Both the position numbers and the translations under genes were made by a program. The notes below the pieces were generated by a model. The model saw only the letters and a program-made list of their open reading frames with translations, did no database searches and was not told the origin of the DNA. Positions 56,901 to 64,000 of a DNA stretch of 64,000 bases are shown piece by piece. Source of the DNA: Scatophagus argus (Eukaryota; Chordata; Actinopteri; Scatophagidae); the NCBI RefSeq assembly GCF_020382885.2, contig NC_058513.1, positions 11,867,641-11,931,640 on the forward strand, written 5' to 3'. How positions within the stretch are numbered: the stretch's first letter is position 1; every line of letters starts with the position of its first letter.

Positions 56901-57414
56901 TGCGCTCAGAAGCTCTGTGAGTTTATGTGTGCGTAAATCCTCAAGGCACGTGAGGCTGACAGACACAGCAAGACACACAGTGACAACCGCCTCACCAGAC
57001 ACCGAGCGGAGAAAGATGACAATCTGTCATGAGTAAACAAAAGCGAAGAAAGCGTTGTTTACAAAAAAAAAAAGGAATTCGCTTTAATTACTTAACTGAA
57101 ACCACACAAATTATGCACAATAAAAAGGAAGCTTTCAAGCACCAATAAGATTTTCAGAAAAATCATCCATCCCTATTCATCCCTAATTTGTCCCACTTCT
57201 TGTCGAGGCAGATTGCACAGCGAACACTTCATCTCATCAAAATATCATTTAGAAGAGCCTTTTAAAAAAGCCTAACTTCTAATTTGATCCCTGTGGACCT
57301 TCAGAGTTTTCAGCAGAGTAAGTGTTTGCCAGCTTCTGACAAACAAAACATTTCACAATTAAGTCACTTTTGTAGTTTCAGTTTGTTTACTGACACGTCT
57401 TTGGTCTTGACACG

Positions 57415-57485
57415 GCGGTTTGACGTTTTGGGAAATATGCTGATTTGCTTCCTGATGGAGAGTTAAAAGATAAGATTGATAAATG
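57415..57485 (+). repeat. short copy of the TTTTGGGAAAT repeat
   Basis: GACGTTTTGGGAAATATGCT followed by GATTTGCTTCCTGATGGAG and AGTTAAAAGATAAGATTGAT matches the left arm of the element at 46583-47086. Confidence 0.6.
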
Positions 57486-57655
57486 GAGGACTGCACGAGT
57501 TACAGAAATGATAATAAAGCTTTTCATTAATAACTAAGTGCACAATAAAAACAGGCATTTTGGTAAAACTGTTGTTGCTTTACACTTAAGTTTTTGCACT
57601 GATTAAACAAACAAAAATGTGCTATGCTGGGCAACTAACCAGGTGCTGTCTCCAG

Positions 57656-58135
57656 CTATATACATTATATAGACAAAAGTATTGGGCCACCTGACCATGA
57701 GACCAACAGAGACTTTAATGACATCACATTCTAAATATGCAGACAGCTTTGCAGCTTTAACAACTTCCACTCTCAGCTTTTCCCAATATTTTGGATTGTT
57801 TCTGTGGGAATTTCTGTCCATTCATGCAGTATAGCATTTGTGATGTTGGACCAAAAGGCCTGAATCACAGTCTCCGTTCCAGTTCATCCCAAAGGTGCTG
57901 GATGGGGTTGAGGTCAGGGCTTTGTGCGGTCCAGTCAAGTTCTTCCACACAAAACTGATCCAACCATGTCTTTATGGACTTTGCTTTGTGCACTGGGGCT
58001 CAGTCATGTTGGAATAGGAAAGGTTCTTCCCCAAACTGCTGCCACAAAGTTGGAAGCATAGCATTGTCTGACATGTCTTGGTATGCTGAAGCATTAAGAT
58101 TTCCCTTCACAGGAAGTAAGGGGCCGAGCCCAACC
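57656..58135 (-). mobile_element. Tc1/mariner-like transposon remnant
   Basis: The left end TACATTATATAGACAAAAGT and ATTGGGCCACC is the terminal repeat of a widespread fish Tc1-like family. The minus strand encodes the later part of the transposase: NASAYQD-like, LPTLWQQFGEEPFLFQHD, APVHKAKSIKTWLDQF, ELDWTAQSPDLNPIQHLWDE, as read across several frame changes. The HD...DLNPI blocks of the DDE fold are present, but stops and frameshifts break the frame and the other end is missing. It cannot be active. Confidence 0.85.
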
Positions 58136-58896
58136 CCTAAAGTACATGTATTTTCCAAAATGTTAAACTACTCCTTTAGGTTTCTGCACCAGCCCAGGCA
58201 ACCAAGGACAACACAGGTTGGTGTCACACTCAATGGAACAGGTAGGACACACAAATTCTGGCTTAGTCACTAATAAGCTAATAATGTGCTGAAGAACATG
58301 AAGACAGACCCTCACAGCTTTAGATTGAACAGCATCAGAAAGGGGCCGTTTGCTGAGGTAAATGTATGTTATAGGTGTAGCCAAAACAGAGTCAGAGCAG
58401 TGTGAAATCTCACGGTGAAATGGGACGTTGCTAAAAATATTAACCCACTTTGTGAACAGAGGGAGCTGCGCGTAAGAGAGGAGAGTAACAGGCTTTCACA
58501 TAGGGGCTTGTTTAGTATTCATGTGCTTGTTTTCCTCAGCTTCCACAACATTATGTGTGCGCGACTAGAGGTTCAACTTTGGTTATATTGAAGATCACTT
58601 GAAAATAAACAACGATGCTGGGGTTAGTCTGATCAGCGAAAATGACCCCACAGCATGCAGAAAACTCTTCTTTTATTTGATTTTAAGAATTCTAACTTAC
58701 CGTGAGAGCTATTACAAAAAATCCACAGTTTTAGTTAAGACAATGGGAGACCATAAGACCAATGTGTAGTAAATTGCTGATCAGCTACTGTACACACCTT
58801 ACATAGAGGACTATCCCCCCCTAGTGGTGACGAAGACGTGTATCGACGCAAACATTTTACAAGCCTCAGTGCTGTTTGTGAGGACGATTTCTAGCT

Positions 58897-58902
58897 TTTA
58901 TT
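58897..58902 (-). promoter_or_regulatory. ghdc: candidate ghdc poly(A) signal
   Basis: AATAAA on the minus strand about 320 bases after the ghdc stop codon; another lies near 58674. Confidence 0.4.
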
Positions 58903-59222
58903 TTGTTAACTGCCATTACAAAAAAAAAACCCAAACACTTTCTCCTTAAGCACATCATCTCATTTAATTAAATAAAACTATGATAACAGTTTAACAGTTC
59001 ACTTTAATAAAGTTATAAATATGGTCAAGAAAATAAATCAGTCCAATTAACATTTTTGAAAATATTAAAAAATTAAGGATGTTGTGTTTTTGTGTTCCCA
59101 AATGCACAATTCATCAACTCATCCATAAGTAGTTAATTGAAAACACTGGAGATATTTCATTCAGTCAGCGCTCACCACAGTCAAGAGTCCATAAGCTGTC
59201 TTGTTCTCCACAATGGGAGGTT

Positions 59223-62200
59223 TCAGGAAATGGTTTTCCCCAAGAGGAAGTCGGCGTATTCTTTCCTTCGCAGCACTCTGTGCATTTTGAAGGTGTTGGG
59301 TGATGTGTTTGAAAAGGCCATCATGCGCTTGCGAAGTTCCCTGAACGCTCCCTCTCCCACCAGCTGCACCCTCATTGGTCCGATGCTGCCCTTGATGCGA
59401 AAAGATTTGTAGACGGCCGAGTCCTGCTGGAGGCAGATGTCCAACTGGAGAGGAAGGAGAGGAGACGGCACACACAGAAAGAAAATGAGGACTTTTACAG
59501 TAAAGGAAAAAAAATGTTTTGTGTGTAGTTGTTGGATGTTATGTTCATCTTACCTTGTATCGCTGTTCCTCTGTGAGGTTTCTCACACCTTTCAGTTCTA
59601 TGAAGACCTGGTAATGAGGATCTGAGCCACCTATCGAATCTCCTGCAACACCACAGGGACTCATTATAGCACAAACTCGGCCACTCTGAGGGGGGACTGA
59701 GGACTGAGGAAGGTAGAGTGAGACCTCTTACCCATGATGCCACTCTCACTGCAGCAGTAGTCGACCAGCTGAGCTCCTGGCCACTGGGAAACGGCTTTCC
59801 TCAGAGCGCTGAGGAACAACATCTCAGAAACTTTCTCCCCTCGAACGTTCAACATCTGACCCCGTCTGACAGAAGGCGGAGGGAAATATTTTGCTATGTT
59901 GAATATTGTAAAAAAAATCTACGTACAGTACATTCCATTCAGCATGAGATGATGTGCAGTATGTGAACATATATGCACAGGAACTCTGTGTCACAATGTA
60001 CCTGTACTGGAACTCAACAATGGGACACTGGTTGTGGAACCCGACTACTTTCACAATGTCACCGATGCGATATCTGCGAAACAGCAAAAACCAGTGTCAT
60101 TATGGAGTCAGAGCATGAACCATGGTATTATGCAGCTTTATCGAACATAAAACGCTGCTCATTTTATCTTGATAGAGTGCAGCCAAGTGAAACCACATCA
60201 TAACGCTAACGGCACAAAGCAATTATTGAAAATAATTTCTCCCGTTTCTTAGCATAAGATTTGACAAAAGAGCAGTTAACTGAACACTCTGATTGAGGCG
60301 ACAGCTAATGACAAACCTATAATAAGCCTATATTTCCTGAATTTACTCCCTAGAAACATAACAGACAAAAAAAAGAAAAGAATCATAGACATTCAACTGA
60401 CGAATCCTTCAAGGGTACAGTTCTTAGCGTCATCATCAGATCCTTCTGTGGAATCAGACCTGAAGAGTCCTGAAGCGTTCGTGATAACAAGCTCGTAGTT
60501 GTGTCCCTCCTTCACCTCCTCCATCAGCAGAGTGTGAGGCGTCTCCTCCTCCAGGCTGCTCTCTGGCAGGAACTCGCAGAACATTGAACGAGGACACAGC
60601 ACGTAGCGTCTGTTTGGCTCCTGAGGCCACAGGTTCACCCCTATTAGACCTGCAGGGGTCAGTACGCACTATTAGAACTAACACGAGTAAACACAGACGA
60701 GCTTCTTCTTGGATATTCAGCAACATGTTCAAAGCACGTTAGAAACTCTCAACCAGTAAAAAAATACTCTTATTGGTATTTTTTACTGGTTGGTCTCACA
60801 GTGGTGTCAGGGATCAGATGTGTTCATGTGCAGGTTCCCACCTTCAGTTGCAGCGTAGAATGGCGAATAGAAAGGCACTCCCTGGCAGTAGTTCTCCCTC
60901 AGCATTTCCCCATAGATCTGATTGGAGCCCGAGTCCACTGCCAGTACCAAGTGGAGGTGAGGCCACAGCCGCTTGGCGATCCCACGGAAGCCTTCCTGGA
61001 AGTGGGCCCGGAGCTCAGCTGCCCTCTCTGGGTCCGGCTTCATTTGCACCTCGAGTCTGGACCTTACTTTGGGCTCCAGAGCCAGAGCACTGCTGACCCT
61101 CCCTCGCTCAATGTCCTCCACAAGCTCCTGCCAGCGATCCTGTGGGACGGAGCGGAGATGGGACGGAAATTACTTTTCTAATCCTCCTTTCATCAATGAA
61201 CTACGAGAGATTTTCTTCCACTTAGTCGGAGCCTCGTACCTGACTCAAATTTTCATTCCATTTTACTGCAAAATGTCCCAGTGGGACCCAAACCAGGCAC
61301 ACATGAAGGATACAGCACAGAATAACTTTCCAGAAATGTAAAAATGATTTGTAAAAATGTATTTTTAAAATAATTATTGATATATTTTTTTTATTTTTAG
61401 TAAGATTTTGCATATTTTAACCTGTTTTATGCCTCTTACCACAAGTAGAAAACAGCATGAGGGACAGAAACCAAAGTAGCAAAAGTAAGATAGAAACTGT
61501 TTAACATGCGATGCAACAGTTATATGTATAATAAAACAGGAGATAATACCTGTAAAGCACTGAAAGCATAGAAGACTGTGGAAGCAAAGTTGGACTCCAG
61601 AGTTCCCACACTGGAGTCTTTGAGAGCAAACAAGAGATGCAGGTAGAGGGTGTCCTTCTCACTGGGAACCTGGAGAGACAACAGACAAAAGTATAAACAC
61701 TGTCTTTCAAATACTGTCAACCATACGTAACAAAGCTGATGATCTTGTACCTCAAAGGCAGGTGCTGGGGTGGTGTAGAGGTTGAGCATGTGACGGGAGG
61801 AGGCTGGAGTGGAGGAGTTCGGACCGATGGGAATACCGGCCTCAGACTGGCGAAAAGTAGGTGAGTAGAAGAATTTTGTGGTTCGCTGGAGGCTGTCAGT
61901 TGCAGGAAACGATCTTCGCATGGCATCCAAACACAAAGTCACTCCCTAGTGAACGCACACAAACAAATATTGTATATATAACAATATCTATATGCACAGC
62001 AACTCATCATCATCAAGCTTTACCTGCAGGAAGAACTCCATGTTGGTGTCCTTGGTGCTGAGCAGCATGGCACTGGGCCCTGACGTCCCAGAGGTCATCG
62101 CCAGGATGAGCGGCCTCTCGCCGATGATCACCTTCTCCTCCCCTGCCGCAACGCGACTGATGAGCTCGCGGTAGTGCTCGTATGTGGTGATGGGATGGCG

Positions 62201-63196
62201 TGCTCGGAAGCCGCTGCTGTCTGAAAAATAACCATAAAAAGTCTTCATTTCACTAATGAAGATGATGAGATGTGGTTACATATTATACCCAACTGCACAG
62301 CAACATTAAAATGGTGTACAAATCAATGCATCAATAACTTTAATATATGTTAATCTGGAAGTTCTTAAACTTTTGGTACTTAAGTTGCATTCTGTAAAAC
62401 TGTGAATGCACGACTTGTACTTGTAACTGATTTCTACACTGTGGTATCTTTGAATCAATTTCATCTTTTACTCAAGTAAAAGTAGCGCTTGCACTACTTT
62501 GCATTGGCTTTGAAAGTTTTGAAACAGCTCTTTTCTCTCTCGATCAACAGGAAATGTATTCAATTTGATAAGAATAATTTGAGTTACTTTCAAGGGAAAA
62601 CATCAAACATTCAAACACAGTTTAAGTTTAACGTTTTGAGGATTCGCTGCATTTCTGTGTCTTATATGACAGTAACAAGTGAGTGGGCAATTTATTTCAT
62701 TTGTATAGTGTGGAAATAACTACATGGTTGTGTTAAGCGCCTTGCAAAGTAAAAATCTTTTATAATACACAGCACACAGTGTTACATCACAGCCAGACAG
62801 AGGACAAATCGGTGTGTGACCACCGGTTTGACAACACACGCATGTGTTTGGACAACAAGGCGACAAGAAGTTACAAATGTTTACTCGTCCTAAATAACTT
62901 TTCTTACCTTTAATTGAGCTGAAGTCATACTGCCTCCCATAACAAGTGTTAGCGTTTTTGCCCAGGCGCTTCAGCAGAGTCTCCTCCTGGACTTGCTTCA
63001 CGTTGAGAGTATCGGCTTCAAGTTTGCTTCTCTGCCGCCTGCCCAACCAGCCCACTACCTTCACCGCCAGATACTGACTGAGCAGACTGCTTAACGTCCG
63101 GTTGTCACCTTTCATCTTCGAGCTTATGTCCTTCCAAATGAGCGCCATCCCGGTCAGCGAGCAGACACCGAGTGCAGCGGGAAGGAGAGGCGGCAT
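59223..63196 (-). CDS. ghdc: GH3 domain-containing protein (GHDC, LGP1)
   Basis: Ten exons: 62908-63196, 62024-62220, 61751-61945, 61550-61669, 60842-61139, 60460-60649, 60002-60073, 59732-59865, 59554-59642 and 59223-59444. All are GT-AG, and the phases agree to give 602 codons (601 residues; human about 530). The N-terminus is hydrophobic (MPPLLPAALGVCSLTGMALI), a signal peptide or anchor. Three GH3/ANL-like motifs are visible: AMTSGTSGPSAML at about 136-148, FYSPFYAATEGLIGVNL around residue 365, and YRIGDIVKVVGFHNQCPIVE around 431-450. Plant GH3 enzymes use these to bind ATP/AMP and join amino acids to acyl acids; the animal protein's reaction is unknown. Identity is supported by the tail (VLRRKEYADFLL) and by kcnh4 nearby. 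The start at 63196 fits the human length; an in-frame upstream exon (63394-63478) may extend it. Confidence 0.93.
60751..60791. repeat. perfect-arm hairpin in a ghdc intron
   Basis: AACCAGTAAAAAAATAC and GTATTTTTTACTGGTT are inverted copies (16-17 bases, one A of slack) around an 8-base loop TCTTATTG. It is too short for a typical pre-miRNA. Confidence 0.7.
62345..62480 (-). repeat. fragment of the AAGTA/TACTT-rich repeat
   Basis: GACTTGTACTTGTAACTGAT, CACTGTGGTATC and TTTTACTCAAGTAAAAGTAG are diagnostic words of the family at 362-636, here in the first ghdc intron. Confidence 0.5.
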
Positions 63197-63393
63197 GGCT
63201 GTGGCGACGAGCCGGTGTTACACAAGCAAAACACAAGAGGAAGATTAGCCGGGTGGGGGCGCTGTTAGACAACATTACAGCAATGTTTCATCTACTGTCA
63301 AGACGGATAACTCCTCACTGTTGTTCCATAAGGCTAAGGCAGCGACCCTCCCATCTCTCACACATTCATCTTCATCATATCGAACCGACTTAC

Positions 63394-63478
63394 CCCGAGT
63401 TTGTCCAATGATGGCGACAACCACCGATAAAACCGCAAAACAAAGCGGCACAGCGACACGAAACCAAGAGAAAGCCAT
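63394..63478 (-). CDS. ghdc: possible upstream first coding exon of ghdc
   Basis: An ATG at 63478 opens 28 codons (MAFSWFRVAVPLCFAVLSVV, then VAIIGQTR) plus one base before a consensus donor CGGG|GTAAGT. Splicing to a CGCCACAG acceptor at 63199-63200 joins it in frame two bases before the ATG at 63196, giving ...QTR-A-MPPLL. The product would be 630 residues with a strong hydrophobic start. The start context is poor (T at -3, but G at +4), whereas the ATG at 63196 has a purine at -3. It may be the main start, an alternative first exon, or a chance frame. Confidence 0.5.
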
Positions 63479-63599
63479 CTAAAACAAACAATGTGACCTA
63501 ACGTTTCTACGTCTTCCACTGTTCACAGGAACAGTAATGTTTTAAGTAGCTAATATGCGACAACACAAGACGCTTAACTTTTGCCTCAGCAGCAGTGTG

Positions 63600-63645
63600 A
63601 GCTACTTCCGTGTTTAGGTTGCAGCCTGGACGCTGATTGGTTGAC
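63600..63645 (-). promoter_or_regulatory. ghdc: putative ghdc promoter elements
   Basis: On the minus strand there is a CCAAT box (63636-63640) and a CGGAAGT-type ETS site (63603-63609). No TATA box is seen. It lies 120-160 bases upstream of the outer ATG, fitting a short 5' UTR. Confidence 0.4.
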
Positions 63646-63659
63646 GGCATGATGGCGTA

Positions 63660-64000
63660 TCTGTCCGCTCTGTCACGCAGCCAAACAAAAAACAAAAAAA
63701 CGAAAACCCAAACACAACACAAGTTAAGAATATTATTTACTTTATTATTCACTTTTATTCGCAATTATAAATCTTAACTGTATTATTTGGCAAATTTCTT
63801 ATTTACAGATTAAATTTGGCGATCAGAACCTCATACTTTCTTTGAATAGTAAGGTTTCAAACAGTACAAATGTAAAGCCAGCAGAAAAGTATAAAATCTG
63901 TGATAATATGTGCAGTCATAAAAACCTGTCTTTTTCCTCCATGAGGATTGTCAGACTGTTCACATGGGACCCCACACAAGTGTTTTCACTTATTCTGGCC
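63660..64000. other. right edge, A+T-rich; possible 3' UTR of the next gene
   Basis: No frame of note. Minus-strand AATAAA-type hexamers near 63740-63760 would suit the 3' end of a further minus-strand gene outside the window; in human the next gene is STAT5B, but nothing here shows its identity. Confidence 0.3.

Overview
This window reads as nuclear DNA of a ray-finned fish, most likely a percomorph teleost. It shows split vertebrate genes with canonical GT-AG introns, dense dinucleotide microsatellites, tRNA-derived SINEs, a degraded Tc1-like transposon, a 3' LINE fragment and several short interspersed repeat families typical of teleosts. There are no bacterial features, rRNA or tRNA genes, or CRISPR arrays. 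The species cannot be named from sequence alone. Three well-supported genes lie in a row on the minus strand: rab5c (11185-14195), kcnh4 (20189-53959) and ghdc (59223-63196, perhaps from 63478). This matches the human 17q21.2 order RAB5C-KCNH4-HCRT-GHDC, except that I find no orexin (HCRT) precursor between kcnh4 and ghdc.

Left third (1-15.7 kb): the edge may hold the last coding bases of an unidentified plus-strand gene (3-95). A CpG-rich promoter with a short candidate first coding exon on the minus strand lies at 3274-3316. From 3.5 to 10.4 kb I see only repeats, including a LINE ORF2 3' end. Rab5c has five coding exons, a noncoding first exon at about 15.56-15.69 kb, and a SINE in one intron.

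Middle (15.7-54 kb): a small secreted three-finger (Ly6/uPAR) gene of 87 residues (16819-17363) sits between rab5c and kcnh4, followed by a decayed copy of its second exon. Kcnh4 fills the rest. I reconstructed 16 coding exons that join in frame to 1232 codons (PAS, S1-S6, GFG pore, C-linker, cyclic-nucleotide-binding homology domain, long C-tail). Intron 1 is 10.3 kb and holds most of the mobile DNA.

Right end (54-64 kb): the kcnh4-ghdc spacer holds a Tc1-like remnant and simple repeats. Ghdc has ten exons giving 601 codons. It keeps sequences resembling all three nucleotide-binding motifs of plant GH3 acyl-acid amido synthetases, which is the most functionally interesting observation here. 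The three large genes do not form a pathway: they are an endosomal GTPase, a neuronal potassium channel and a GH3-fold protein linked by old synteny.
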